Positions 41,428 through 49,971 of a stretch of 64,000 bases of DNA are shown in pieces. The stretch is taken from positions 2,122,001 through 2,186,000 of the forward strand of contig NZ_CP129113.1 in assembly GCF_030762805.1 (NCBI RefSeq), read 5' to 3'. Each line of letters starts with the position of its first letter. Position 1 is the first letter of the stretch. The notes under the pieces are model-generated. The model saw nothing but the letters and a program-made list of their open reading frames with translations. It was not told where the DNA came from and ran no database searches. The translations under genes were made by a program, and so were the position numbers. Origin of the DNA: Aciduricibacillus chroicocephali (GTDB lineage Bacteria > Bacillota > Bacilli > Bacillales > Amphibacillaceae).

Positions 41428-41706
41428 TTATTCCACCAATCTTGTTGCCCTGCTAATTTCCTCATCCTTTTCCTTCATTGTATGAACCGCCTTTTTTGTC
41501 GATTGAATATGACTGAGAAGGATGTCCTTATAACTTTGCTTAATACTTTCGTAAAGGCTGTTAATTTCTTCAATCTTGTCAGCCATGTCCATTTGGTTGT
41601 CGCCGTCCATTGTCTTTCCGAATCCGGCGCTGAATCCGTCTGCCTGAGAATTCAGATCATTTAAAGCCGCTTGGATCTCTGACTCTTGCAAATTTATCTT
41701 AGTCAA
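41428..41706 (-). CDS. Small helical partner of LXG toxin (YwqI/SACOL2603-like)
   Basis: This 92-residue, fully helical protein (KINLQESEIQAALNDLNSQA, then a second helix around MADKIEEINSLYESIKQSYK) has the size and place of WXG100-like LXG partners, which bind the LXG domain and help export. It starts with TTG behind GGGAGGAG at 41706, is 53 bp upstream of the LXG gene and heads the operon. It could be assigned to DUF5344 or the TIGR04197 group; I cannot tell which. Confidence 0.75.
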   Translation of the reverse strand: MTKINLQESEIQAALNDLNSQADGFSAGFGKTMDGDNQMDMADKIEEINSLYESIKQSYKDILLSHIQSTKKAVHTMKEKDEEISRATRLVE

Positions 41707-41883
41707 TTGGTCTCCTCCCGCTCTCAAGTATGTTCGTGCACTATACTGGAAGATAATAATAACTACTCATCTTCTTCACCTAGAGGATATGCCTTATTTC
41801 GCTGCCTGCTTTCTATATGTTTTCAAGCAATTCTTTGACCTGCCTAAACTCGGGTTATGAACCGTACAGATATCTGACCACAC

Positions 41884-41920
41884 AAAAAAGCACACTCCTG
41901 TTTCCAGGAATGTGCTTTTT
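41884..41920 (-). terminator. glyA terminator
   Basis: AAAAAGCACACTCCTG / CAGGAATGTGCTTTTT, one mismatch, 8 bp after the glyA stop. Confidence 0.9.
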
Positions 41921-41927
41921 CTATAAA

Positions 41928-43169
41928 TTAAGCGTAAAGAGGGAATCTGTCAGTAAGTGCAGTTACGCGCTTAGCAGCCTCTTTTTGTACAGCTTCGTCA
42001 TCGAGGTTCTTAAGAACAGAAGCGATGATTTTGCCGACTTCTTTGAACTCTTCTTCGCCGAAACCGCGTGAAGTCGCAGCAGCTGTACCAGTACGGATAC
42101 CGCTTGTAACGAATGGAGATTCTTGATCGTAAGGAATTGTGTTTTTGTTTGTAGTAAGACCAACAGCGTCAAGAGCTTCTTCAGCTACTTTACCAGTGAT
42201 TCCAAGACCAGACACATCAAGCAACACGATGTGGTTGTCTGTACCACCAGATACGATGCGGATGCCTTCTTCCTGAAGTGTAGCAGAAAGAGCTTTCGCA
42301 TTGTCGATTACTTGCTGAGCGTACTTCTTGAACTCAGGAGTAAGTGCTTCGCCGAAAGCAGCAGCTTTAGCAGCAACAACGTGCATCAAAGGACCACCCT
42401 GCATACCAGGGAAGACAACTTTGTCGATTTTCTTAGCGAATTCTTCTTTACACATAACCATACCGCCACGTGGGCCGCGAAGTGTTTTGTGTGTAGTTGT
42501 TGTAACGAAATGAGCATGCTCAACAGGGTTCTGGTGAAGACCTGCAGCTACAAGACCAGCGATGTGAGCCATGTCTACTAGCAAGTAAGCTCCTACTTCG
42601 TCAGCGATTTCGCGGAATTTCTTGAAATCGATTGGACGTGAGTAAGCAGAAGCACCAGCTACGATAAGCTTAGGCTTAACTTCAAGAGCTTTTTCACGAA
42701 CTACATCGTAATCAAGCAATTCAGTTTCCTTGTCAACACCGTAGTCTACGAAGTTGTAAAGGATACCAGAGAAGTTAACTGGGCTACCGTGAGTCAAGTG
42801 ACCACCGTGGCTAAGGTTCATACCAAGTACAGTATCGCCAGGCTGTAGGATTGTGAAGTATACAGCCATGTTAGCCTGTGCTCCAGAGTGTGTCTGAACG
42901 TTAACATGCTCAGCGCCGAATAGTTCTTTCGCGCGGTCGCGTGCAAGATCCTCAACAACGTCTACGTGTTCACATCCACCGTAGTAACGCTTTCCTGGGT
43001 AACCTTCAGCGTATTTATTTGTCAAAACTGAGCCTTGTGCTTCCATTACTGCCTCGGAAACAAAGTTCTCAGATGCGATTAGCTCAATGTTGTTCTGCTG
43101 GCGTTTCTTTTCGTTCTCGATTGCCGTAACCAAAGACGGGTCGGACTTCTTCAAGTGATCCAATGCCAT
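41928..43169 (-). CDS. glyA: Serine hydroxymethyltransferase
   Basis: GlyA converts serine and tetrahydrofolate to glycine and methylene-THF. The 413-residue protein carries the PLP-binding Lys228 in [14 protein letters not shown] and the [15 protein letters not shown] tetramer/substrate segment. AGGAGG precedes ATG. Its codon use is strongly biased (AAG, GAA, GTA), as for a highly expressed gene. Confidence 0.97.
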   Translation of the reverse strand: MALDHLKKSDPSLVTAIENEKKRQQNNIELIASENFVSEAVMEAQGSVLTNKYAEGYPGKRYYGGCEHVDVVEDLARDRAKELFGAEHVNVQTHSGAQANMAVYFTILQPGDTVLGMNLSHGGHLTHGSPVNFSGILYNFVDYGVDKETELLDYDVVREKALEVKPKLIVAGASAYSRPIDFKKFREIADEVGAYLLVDMAHIAGLVAAGLHQNPVEHAHFVTTTTHKTLRGPRGGMVMCKEEFAKKIDKVVFPGMQGGPLMHVVAAKAAAFGEALTPEFKKYAQQVIDNAKALSATLQEEGIRIVSGGTDNHIVLLDVSGLGITGKVAEEALDAVGLTTNKNTIPYDQESPFVTSGIRTGTAAATSRGFGEEEFKEVGKIIASVLKNLDDEAVQKEAAKRVTALTDRFPLYA

Positions 43170-43222
43170 TTTAAAAGACCTCCTATGTATGTATCATTAT
43201 ATTTTTTGCTGCATGTTCTCAT

Positions 43223-43252
43223 ATTCTACTAAAATAATAGATATAAATGCAA
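43223..43252 (-). promoter_or_regulatory. Candidate glyA promoter
   Basis: Minus strand TTGCAT, 18 bp, TAGAAT. An alternative lies further upstream (TTGCAA, 18 bp, TAAGAT). The rest of the 310-bp gap to ywlG shows a fragment of the 125-bp element and a terminator. Confidence 0.45.
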
Positions 43253-43408
43253 CTGAAGCATATCTATCTTACTAAAACTTCTCCCTAAATTGCAAGTTTT
43301 TCTAATATTTAATACAATTCACGGAAAAACTTTGACAAAATTCTTATTTGAAACGTGTCGAGCAGACTGTAAAAAGAGGCTGACTCCGACTATAAGAAAC
43401 TCGTACAT

Positions 43409-43425
43409 TAGTGAAGACGGCTCGC
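43409..43425 (+). repeat. Short fragment of the 125-bp element
   Basis: GTGAAGACGGCTCG matches the 5' end of the structured repeat. The rest of the unit is not present. Confidence 0.4.
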
Positions 43426-43466
43426 AGTGGCTCGCCCTTCAGCGGTACCCTCTCGATTAAAATCAA

Positions 43467-43497
43467 AACAACCACTGCATCATGTGCAGCGGTTGTT
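43467..43497 (-). terminator. Terminator overlapping the ywlG 3' end
   Basis: AACAACC-CTGCA pairs with TGCAG-GGTTGTT (one mismatch), then TTTTGATTTT on the minus strand. The last codons of ywlG (NNRCT, stop) are inside the hairpin. Confidence 0.8.
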
Positions 43498-44052
43498 CAT
43501 TCTTGTATTCTCGTAATTAGCGCGTTTGCCGCCAATCAGTTTCGGACGTGTACGTGCACCTGATACATGGGCATCACCAATCGACTTTTGCTGGAAACGA
43601 AGCGGTACGGCAACGTGCTTCAGCTGCATGCCGATCATCGTTTCTCCAATATCCATGCCCGCAACTGCCTTAATATGCTCGACGACAACCGGATCATCCA
43701 TATTTTTATAAGCATAGGCCGCCATGGAACCGCCTGCTGTCGGAACCGGGATGGCCGACACTTCCTCATAACGCTCGGTCTGCATAGTTTCACGCTCGAC
43801 GACGATAGCACGATTTAGATGCTCACAGCACTGGAAAGCAAGACGGACGCCCGTACGCTTCTGCAAATCCTTCATCGCGCTGAATATTTCCGCAGCGATT
43901 TCTTCACTCCCGCTCGTGCCAATATGCTTGCCGGCTACTTCACTCGTTGAACAGCCAAGCACGAAAAGTTCCCCTTTATGGAGAAATCCGGAACCCACCC
44001 ACTCATCGATCATTTTCCCGAGGTCTTCACGTACTCTTTCTTTCAAATCCAT
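43480..44052 (-). CDS. ywlG: YwlG, DUF436/TIGR01440 family protein
   Basis: This 190-residue soluble protein, of unknown function, is conserved between rpiB and glyA in Bacillus. Recognisable parts: FVLGCSTSEVAGKHIGTSGS, RLAFQCCEHLNRA and VPTAGGSMAAYAY. The ATG at 44052 follows GGGAGG at 9 bases; the upstream reading adds 11 unconserved residues. The C-terminus runs into its own terminator hairpin. Confidence 0.88.
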   Translation of the reverse strand: MDLKERVREDLGKMIDEWVGSGFLHKGELFVLGCSTSEVAGKHIGTSGSEEIAAEIFSAMKDLQKRTGVRLAFQCCEHLNRAIVVERETMQTERYEEVSAIPVPTAGGSMAAYAYKNMDDPVVVEHIKAVAGMDIGETMIGMQLKHVAVPLRFQQKSIGDAHVSGARTRPKLIGGKRANYENTRMNNRCT

Positions 44053-44186
44053 CTCATCAAGCCTCCCGTACATTTTGACATGCATATTACTATTCCCGTT
44101 TCACCTTGTAAAAAATCGGCATCTGCCAGACTTTTCATGGAAAAGCAGGACATATGCCGAAACTGTAGTTAGGAATTTTTTTCTGT

Positions 44187-44429
44187 CTAGTTCAGACGAC
44201 TAGGAGCTTGCGTCACTGCCAGTCGCTGCGACGGTTGCTAAGACCCGCACCCTTTGCATCGCCTGCCTATGAGCGGCGCTCCTGAACGAGCCGTCTTTAC
44301 ATTTCGCTCTGTCAAGTTCTAAAGGCTGAAGGCTGCCGACATAAGCCGCCTTACTACAGGCTGGAAAGGACACCAGCCTTCCGCAATTCTGCTTATGCGT
44401 TTGCCTCCGAACGAGCCTTTATCACATTT
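44187..44429 (-). repeat. Two copies of the ~125-bp structured element, minus orientation
   Basis: Read on the minus strand, both units follow the plan of the arrays at 8.7 and 10.5 kb. The one at 44313-44429 has AAGGCT/AGCCTT at the base, CATAAGC/GCTTATG in the middle and AAGGCTGG/CCAGCCT at the tip, close to the unit at 8907. The one at 44187-44306 has GACGGCT/AGTCGTC and AGGAGC/GCTCCT and is more diverged. The first begins over the rpiB stop codon (ATGTGA). They fill the whole rpiB-ywlG gap. Confidence 0.85.
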
Positions 44430-44865
44430 CGTCTTCATACTTGGAAATTTTGCCGATGCGGTTTTCGTGACGTCCGCCATCGAATTCTGTTTCGAGCCAG
44501 ATTTTTGCGATTTCACGAGCAAGACCTGGTCCGATGACGCGCTCGCCCATCGCAAGGATGTTGGAGTCATTGTGCTGGCGTGTCGCTTTTGCCGTGAAGC
44601 AGTCATGTACGAGTGCACAGCGGATGCCTTTTACTTTATTCGCTGCGATCGACATGCCAATGCCTGTCCCGCAGATAAAAATGCCACGATCAAATTCGCC
44701 GCTTGCCACACGCTTTGCAGCAGGAAGGGCGTAGTCCGGATAATCTACAGAGCTTTTGCAGTCGCAACCTGTATCTTCGTATTCGAAATTCAATTCTTCA
44801 AGCAATGAAATAACCTCATTGCGGATTGCCATGCCCGCATGATCAGCAGTCAAAATGACCTTCAT
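44422..44865 (-). CDS. rpiB: Ribose-5-phosphate isomerase B
   Basis: The 147-residue RpiB interconverts ribose-5-P and ribulose-5-P. Motifs: LTADHAGMAIRNEV at the start, SSVDYPDYA, and the catalytic loop ICGTGIGMSIAANKVKGIRC with HDCFTAKATRQHNDSNIL. It equals B. subtilis YwlF by position. Its stop overlaps a structured repeat unit. Confidence 0.94.
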   Translation of the reverse strand: MKVILTADHAGMAIRNEVISLLEELNFEYEDTGCDCKSSVDYPDYALPAAKRVASGEFDRGIFICGTGIGMSIAANKVKGIRCALVHDCFTAKATRQHNDSNILAMGERVIGPGLAREIAKIWLETEFDGGRHENRIGKISKYEDEM

Positions 44866-44954
44866 GGATGTCTAGCTCCTTTATAAAGAAAATATGTTCT
44901 ATCCTCATTCTACTACATTTACCGTACACGCTTCCAGCAACAGTAGATAAAAAA

Positions 44955-44999
44955 ATCCGCAAATCTGAGTAAGGTTTCCCTTATTCAAAATTGCGGATA
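44955..44999 (-). terminator. Terminator of the ywlE-receptor operon
   Basis: ATCCGCAA/TTGCGGAT outer stem with inner GAGTAAGG/CCTTATTC, followed on the minus strand by a seven-T run. Confidence 0.85.
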
Positions 45000-45004
45000 C
45001 TAAA

Positions 45005-46294
45005 CTAAATATGGAATTGTTTGATTTTCCCGGATAAGTTCTCCGCCTGCTCCTGAAGACTAAGCGACAATTCATTGACGTCCTTAATAATGCTTGTTTG
45101 TTCATCAACATTTGCATTCGCTTCTTCAGATGCCGCTGAAGTCTGTTCCGCAATCGCGGCAACTTCCTGTGACTGGCGCACTGTACTTTGGATTGAATCC
45201 AACTGCTTCTTCACTAGCTCCCCAATCAATTCGATCTCCGAAGCGACTTCTGTAACGGATTCGGACATTTCACCAATTGCCTTGTTCGTTTCACGGCTAT
45301 TGCCCGCTTCCTGAGCAGCACGTTCAACATGCACTTCAATCTTCTCAACAACTTGGCGAACATCTTGCTGGATCGTCTTAATTAACTCTGAAATCCGTTT
45401 CGCTGCATCAGCACTTTCATCTGCCAGCTTGCGTACTTCCTCGGCAACAACCGCGAAGCCCTTACCTTGTTCACCAGCACGCGCAGCTTCAATTGAGGCA
45501 TTGAGTGCAAGCAAATTCGTCTGCTCAGCAATGCTTCCGACCATTGTGATAATTGAAGCGACCTGTTCGGCGTTGCGCTGCAAGTTGTTCACATCATGAA
45601 GCGAACGTTTCTGCTCATCGGCGAGCCATTCGATTCCTTGGGAAAGCTCTGCCACTGACTTCTCACTGCGCTGCAATGTTTCCAGCATAAATTCCGACTT
45701 TCCACGTGACTGCTGCGCCTTCTCCTCAACCTGTTCAGCAAGCTCCGTCGCTGCCTCGACAGCGCTGGCCGTATCCTGCATAGAAGCTGAGGCGTTTTCC
45801 GCCCCTTTGGATATATCAGAAATCGCTGCTTCAATCATCTGCGCCCGCTCCGCCGCATTGTCTGTCATGTTCTTCATCTGCACGACAGAATCATTCGTAA
45901 GCGTAAAGTGATCGTCAATCTGATGTACCATGCCAGTGAGATTATCGAGCATCTTCTGGAATGAGACCGCAAGCGCTCGAATTTCATCATCTGAATGCGG
46001 AATCTCGACTCGTTCATTCAAGTAACCTTCCGCAGCTCTCGTTGCCGCATGTTCAAGCCGTTGGAGCGGTCTTACAATGAAACTCGCTGCAAAATAAGCA
46101 AGCAGACCGGACCAGAAAATCCCCGCAAGCAAAGTCAAAATCGTGAACGTATTCTTGGAAATATCCCAGAAAGGTTTGACAAAATCATAAATGACGTACA
46201 GGAAAAACGCACTGCATGAATACGTGATAATGGCGAGCACCGTCGTCAAGAGCACAAGCTTGAGACGCAAACTGAAAGAAAACCTTCTTTCCAT
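45005..46294 (-). CDS. Methyl-accepting chemotaxis protein
   Basis: This 429-residue receptor has two membrane helices (about 14-35 and 47-72) with only about 12 residues between them, so no extracellular sensor domain. HAMP (about 70-122) and the signalling domain follow, with the conserved tip [20 protein letters not shown]. It may sense membrane or cytosolic cues, such as energy or pH; inference. It starts 11 bp after ywlE, so the two form an operon. B. subtilis lacks a receptor at this place. Confidence 0.9.
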   Translation of the reverse strand: MERRFSFSLRLKLVLLTTVLAIITYSCSAFFLYVIYDFVKPFWDISKNTFTILTLLAGIFWSGLLAYFAASFIVRPLQRLEHAATRAAEGYLNERVEIPHSDDEIRALAVSFQKMLDNLTGMVHQIDDHFTLTNDSVVQMKNMTDNAAERAQMIEAAISDISKGAENASASMQDTASAVEAATELAEQVEEKAQQSRGKSEFMLETLQRSEKSVAELSQGIEWLADEQKRSLHDVNNLQRNAEQVASIITMVGSIAEQTNLLALNASIEAARAGEQGKGFAVVAEEVRKLADESADAAKRISELIKTIQQDVRQVVEKIEVHVERAAQEAGNSRETNKAIGEMSESVTEVASEIELIGELVKKQLDSIQSTVRQSQEVAAIAEQTSAASEEANANVDEQTSIIKDVNELSLSLQEQAENLSGKIKQFHI

Positions 46295-46305
46295 CCATAA
46301 TCCCC

Positions 46306-46866
46306 CTACTGACGCTTCAATTTGTCGGAGAGCAGTCCCAGATGCCGATCAAGCTCCTTCAAAGTTTCCCGATATAGTTCAATAGGCCCTCCGAATGGGT
46401 CACTAATATCGTAATTAATGAGCTTACTTTCCAATTTGCCAATCTCTGCGAGCAGCTCCGCTTTCCTTTCAGCAGAGAGCGTCGCCTGTTCTGTCTCCAG
46501 TTCAGTTTGAAGTTTCTTTAAATGAGTCCATACTTCTTTATCGGTCTCGGCAGTGTATTCCTTTAGGGTAAAATACTTATTCTGATAGCCTGGATACTGC
46601 ATAATGAGCGATTGCTTATGCCCCGTCGTCATTGTCAGGACAAGATCTGCCCACTCCAGAAGTTCCGGCGTAACGTTCTGTGACTGGTGTGGCGCGGCAA
46701 TACCAACCTCCTCCAGCGCGGCAATTGCCTGAGGAGCTGCCCCACTCCCATTATAGGCAAATATACCCGCAGAAAGAACATCAGCCTCTCCATATTTTTC
46801 TTTCATAAGTGCTGCCGCCATCGGACTGCGGCAAGTATTTCCCGTACATACGAACAAAATATTCAT
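46306..46866 (-). CDS. ywlE: Protein arginine/low-MW phosphatase YwlE
   Basis: This low-molecular-weight phosphatase has the P-loop at its start ([15 protein letters not shown]: Cys7, Arg13) and the acid Asp in ISDPFGG. In B. subtilis YwlE removes phosphate from arginine residues marked by McsB. Thr rather than Ile in the CTGNTCR loop is the YwlE arginine-specificity signature. The 186-residue length exceeds the usual 150 because of a helical Lys/Glu-rich insertion (about residues 105-145). The ATG at 46866 follows GGGGGA. Confidence 0.9.
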   Translation of the reverse strand: MNILFVCTGNTCRSPMAAALMKEKYGEADVLSAGIFAYNGSGAAPQAIAALEEVGIAAPHQSQNVTPELLEWADLVLTMTTGHKQSLIMQYPGYQNKYFTLKEYTAETDKEVWTHLKKLQTELETEQATLSAERKAELLAEIGKLESKLINYDISDPFGGPIELYRETLKELDRHLGLLSDKLKRQ

Positions 46867-47097
46867 CTGGCATTCCCCCGTTCCAGTAGTTGCTGTTAAT
46901 GATAACATAGGAACGTGCAGATGCAGAACGCAGCGTTCCTCATTATGCTTCATCCCGTACTTTTCTTAAAAAATAAATACAGCTCCTCCACAATACAAGC
47001 TATACTATTCAAAAAACTGGTTTACGTCGCACCATCATTGCTTACTTTCGCGAACCTAACAGAACAAACACACAACACTAAGTAGGAGAGGAATTTT

Positions 47098-47901
47098 ATG
47101 AAACTCGATTACGTCAAAATCAGCCCTTCACAAAATATGACAGCACTTATAACAAGTAAGGCTAATCCTGCCGATTATGCAAAAATCGCCAGTATGATGA
47201 TGGACTATGAATACGTCAATGCTGAACAGGCCGGTTTCCTTATTGATCCGAAAGACAAAAATGCGATTCTCCGTCTTGAGATGTCCGGTGGCGAGTTTTG
47301 TGGGAATGCCGTTCTCTCCGCAGCTGCCTATGGCAAGTATAAAGGCTGGTGCACAGACAACAGCTTTTTAATGGAAGCATCCGGTGCCGCCTCGCCGCTC
47401 GCCTGTGAAGTTAAAATCCTTTCCCCTGTTCTATTCGAGTCTAAAGCAGAGATGCCGAAGCCGCTCTCAATTGAAGAAATCTCTATTACATACACCGGCG
47501 AAACCATCTCCGGCTCTGTCGTCCGTATGGAAGGCATTACGCATTTCGTTACAGATTGCTGGCTGGAAGAAGAAGAATTCCCTGCTCTTCTTGAAGCAAT
47601 CAAGGAAGTAATCCAAGATAAAGCAATTGGCATCATTCCATTCAAGCACATCGACGGAACAGACTACGAAATCCGCCCCTATGTCCATGTAACTGACACA
47701 GGGAGCACATTTTTTGAACGCGCTTGTGGTTCCGGTACCCTGGCTCTTGGCGCTTATTTGTCCAGTCAATTAGAGGAAAGCACATTCAGCGTCCAGCAAC
47801 CCGGCGGCACAATCCATGTAGAGTCCGGTAGCAGCTATTCCATTTCAACAACAGTACGTATTACGAGCGAAGGAACGGTTTACCTGCCGTTGGATGAGTA
47901 A
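47098..47901 (+). CDS. DapF-fold amino acid racemase, CntK-like
   Basis: This 267-residue cofactor-independent racemase has two catalytic cysteines, Cys68 in MSGGEFCGNAV and Cys210 in ERACGSGTLALGAY. The wording around them, and QPGGTIHVESG near the end, resemble staphylococcal CntK, the histidine racemase of staphylopine synthesis, more than true DapF (which has CGNG-RC). No cntL/cntM-like partner is nearby, so substrate and pathway are open. AGGAGAGG precedes the ATG at 47098. A strong terminator follows. Confidence 0.8.
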   Translation: MKLDYVKISPSQNMTALITSKANPADYAKIASMMMDYEYVNAEQAGFLIDPKDKNAILRLEMSGGEFCGNAVLSAAAYGKYKGWCTDNSFLMEASGAASPLACEVKILSPVLFESKAEMPKPLSIEEISITYTGETISGSVVRMEGITHFVTDCWLEEEEFPALLEAIKEVIQDKAIGIIPFKHIDGTDYEIRPYVHVTDTGSTFFERACGSGTLALGAYLSSQLEESTFSVQQPGGTIHVESGSSYSISTTVRITSEGTVYLPLDE

Positions 47902-47942
47902 TTTTTTAACCACGTCCTCAAAAATATACCGCAATATATAAA

Positions 47943-47990
47943 GCGAGCACCGGAACGTCCTAAAGACATTCCGGTGCTCGCCTTTTTTCA
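47943..47990. terminator. Convergent terminator
   Basis: A long stem (GCGAGCACCGGAA-GTC / GAC-TTCCGGTGCTCGC) with TTTTTT on the plus strand, between the racemase and the DUF4256 gene. Confidence 0.92.
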
Positions 47991-48548
47991 AACTCTTAAC
48001 GATCCACGGAACCCTCTTGCTGCATAGTACGAATCCACTCCGTTATGATAGACAAAAACATGCCCATAACGCCTGTCGCAAAAAATAGCCCCGCCTGCTT
48101 TTCTAATATCTTCAGGTGTCTCAATCCAGCTCGATGTTTTCAAGTCAAACTCACCAAGCTTCTGCAGCTCCCGGTATTGTGCTTCTGTCAGCAATTCAAC
48201 GCCCATGGCAGCTGCGACGTCTTTCACACTGTTCCCTGGCTTATTTTTCTTCCTTGCATCAAGCGCTTCACGATCATAACAATAACTCCGGCGGCCCTTT
48301 GGACTTTCCTTCGAGCAATCAAAGAAAATATATTCCCCCGACTCTTCATCAAATCCGACAATATCCGGCTCACCTTCTGTACTTTCCATTTCATTAAGCG
48401 ACCAGAGCTTGTCCGTGCTGGCCGTCAATTTCTTTTCAACTTCAGTCCACTCAAGCCCTTCATGTCGATTCATATTTTCTTCAAAACGGGCTTTTAATGT
48501 GTCGAGCAAGGTTTCACGTTCTTCTTGGGACAATTCAAATTTTGCCAT
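47988..48548 (-). CDS. DUF4256 domain protein
   Basis: This 186-residue soluble protein is composed wholly of a DUF4256 domain (PF14066), with segments such as EPDIVGFDEESGEYIFFDCS, ESPKGRRSYCYDREAL and the C-terminal YGHVFVYHNGVDSYYAARGF. The family is common in Bacilli and has no known function. GAGG precedes ATG. It is divergent from the small toxin gene; their promoters share 130 bp. Confidence 0.85.
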   Translation of the reverse strand: MAKFELSQEERETLLDTLKARFEENMNRHEGLEWTEVEKKLTASTDKLWSLNEMESTEGEPDIVGFDEESGEYIFFDCSKESPKGRRSYCYDREALDARKKNKPGNSVKDVAAAMGVELLTEAQYRELQKLGEFDLKTSSWIETPEDIRKAGGAIFCDRRYGHVFVYHNGVDSYYAARGFRGSLRV

Positions 48549-48616
48549 TTCAGTCCTACCTCATTTCATATGGATTCCAGGTCACTTATGTTCAGTTTGC
48601 ATTTAGAACTCTATGC

Positions 48617-48622
48617 TATAAT
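48617..48622 (+). promoter_or_regulatory. Extended -10 promoter of the small toxin
   Basis: TGCTATAAT, a TG-extended perfect -10 about 60 bp upstream of the toxin frame, with a weak -35. Confidence 0.6.
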
Positions 48623-48683
48623 GACGTTTGTACAATAGAACGGCTCGCTCAAGGGTGGTCTGGCTCATCCTCTTACAAAGGGG

Positions 48684-48800
48684 GTGAGGCCTATTACGAC
48701 ATACGAAACATTAAGTATTCTTGCGCAGTTTAGCATCGTACTAATCAGCGCCCTAACCTTAATCGTTACAATCGTCGTGATTTTAGACAAAAAGAAATAG
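48684..48800 (+). CDS. Putative holin-like type I toxin peptide
   Basis: A peptide of 34-38 residues, ITTYETLSILAQFSIVLISA then LTLIVTIVVILDKKK, with one membrane helix and a basic end. It fits the holin-like/type I toxin family of Bacillus (TxpA/BsrG relatives; PF16935 pattern TTYE-L). GTG at 48684 is inside the GGGGGTGAGG ribosome site, so ATT at 48693 (giving MTTYE) may be the true start. The 3' region, the terminator at 48892-48917 and a convergent antisense promoter give the full type I layout. Confidence 0.75.
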   Translation: MRPITTYETLSILAQFSIVLISALTLIVTIVVILDKKK

Positions 48801-48946
48801 ACCTCCCTTGAGCCTGGAAACTTTGGGGGATTGGTCTATATCTCTTTAGATCCGAGCCAGCCGCTCTTGAAGCAGCAGCTATTGTATCTGGCCGCAAGTG
48901 TATCAGCACTTGCGGTCTTATTTTTATTCTCTTCCCTATCGTATTC
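48801..48946 (-). ncRNA. Putative type I antitoxin RNA
   Basis: A minus-strand RNA starting near 48940, driven by the promoter at 48947-48975, would run back through the terminator and 3' end of the toxin mRNA and into its coding part. This is the position of RatA/SR4-type antitoxins. The transcribed region has several GC-rich blocks and reads through GGTCTATAT-type 3' sequences common to this family. The 3' end of the RNA cannot be fixed from sequence. Confidence 0.6.
48892..48917 (+). terminator. Toxin mRNA terminator
   Basis: CCGCAAGTG / CACTTGCGG with a 6-base loop, then TCTTATTTTTATT. Confidence 0.85.
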
Positions 48947-48975
48947 ATTATACACTCGAGCTGATTGGACTTCAA
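48947..48975 (-). promoter_or_regulatory. Promoter of the antisense RNA
   Basis: Minus strand TTGAAG, 17 bp, TATAAT, pointing back into the toxin 3' end. Confidence 0.75.
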
Positions 48976-48995
48976 TGTATCAACCGCTAGAAGGG

Positions 48996-49478
48996 TCAGT
49001 CTTTTGAATCTTTTGCAATTGAATATATATGATCCTCTTTATCTTTTAAAATTAATGTATCATTACGTTTTAGGTGCTCTTGTTTAATATTGAATTCACG
49101 TGAATAAAATACAATATCCTTCACTACTTTGTCCTCGTTAACAAAAATCATTTCCATTCTTCCATCATCTTGAAGCGAGAAATCAGTTATATCAAAAAGA
49201 TATCCCAAAAAAGACTTTTGAGGTATCCACTTTACTTTAACTTTCTTTTCTATAGACTCACTAGGCGTATATGCTTGAAAGACATAAGCGTCCGTCCATT
49301 CAAAAGAAAATGCATCCTTTAAATAAATAGGGGATTCATTTTTTGTTAAAACCTTCGTTATTTCTTTTTCAGTATCCCCATTTTCTACCGAATATTTTTT
49401 AAATATAACATATTTGTAACTTACAAAAATCAAAACCAAAAGTACGATCACTAATGAAATCCGCTTAATTATCTTCAT
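48996..49478 (-). CDS. Membrane-anchored protein of unknown function
   Basis: This 160-residue protein has an N-terminal membrane anchor (IIKRISLVIVLLVLIFVSYK) and an extracytoplasmic part with no family I recognise (FEWTDAYVFQAYTPSESIEK; DDGRMEMIFVNEDKVVKDIV). The ATG at 49478 follows AAAGGTG; a GTG three codons earlier is possible. It is AT-rich relative to backbone genes, in line with accessory DNA. Confidence 0.6.
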   Translation of the reverse strand: MKIIKRISLVIVLLVLIFVSYKYVIFKKYSVENGDTEKEITKVLTKNESPIYLKDAFSFEWTDAYVFQAYTPSESIEKKVKVKWIPQKSFLGYLFDITDFSLQDDGRMEMIFVNEDKVVKDIVFYSREFNIKQEHLKRNDTLILKDKEDHIYSIAKDSKD

Positions 49479-49540
49479 CTTTTTCACCTTTATCTCAATA
49501 TACTTTTTTAACCTTAGTCTTCACCTATGTAAAGCGTGCC

Positions 49541-49774
49541 TCAAATCATAACAATTCCAAGTACTACAAAGGATATCCCGGTAACGATAACAATTCCCTT
49601 CGCCAGTCCTGCAGGTAGCCTGTTGAACGTTTTTGATACAAGCTCCAATTCAATGAAGCCGCTTGTACCAATTGTGCCGTCATCTTTATAGTCCGGATTT
49701 TTCATTTTAAACAGCACAGAGAAGAGAATGAAAATTCCCCACAGTATTAGAGCGATTCCAAGAAACGCTTTCAA
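49541..49774 (-). CDS. Small two-helix membrane protein, unknown
   Basis: This 77-residue protein has helices at FLGIALILWGIFILFSVLF and near the end (GIVIVTGISFVVLGIVMI), joined by a charged loop. I chose the TTG at 49772-49774 because GGTG lies 7 bases before it and a TACAAT -10 lies about 30 bp upstream. A longer reading to 49918 would run through that promoter and the ferritin terminator. No family recognised. Confidence 0.55.
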   Translation of the reverse strand: MKAFLGIALILWGIFILFSVLFKMKNPDYKDDGTIGTSGFIELELVSKTFNRLPAGLAKGIVIVTGISFVVLGIVMI

Positions 49775-49910
49775 AAAAAGCACCTGCCCTTCCCTTTGTC
49801 CACAATCCATATTGTACCATAATTGGAATGTCTGATTTAACAAATGTAAAAAATCTTGAAGCTCACTAATTGCCTTCAATAAGATTTCCAGAAATGAAGT
49901 TAGCGTAGGA

Positions 49911-49947
49911 AAAGACACCCCACCAATGCTGACTGTGGGATGTCTTT
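49911..49947 (-). terminator. Ferritin gene terminator
   Basis: AAAGACACCCCAC / GTGGGATGTCTTT, one mismatch, followed on the minus strand by TCTTTTCC. Confidence 0.8.
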
Positions 49948-49971
49948 AGATCGGCCAACCAACCGTAGTAT

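Noticed and set aside
43170-43480. T-box or riboswitch leader for glyA
   Set aside because: No T-box motif, glycine aptamer or terminator lies between the promoter candidates and the glyA start.
49775-49918. Longer N-terminus for the small membrane protein at 49541
   Set aside because: It would read through a likely promoter and the ferritin terminator; the TTG with GGTG upstream is better supported.
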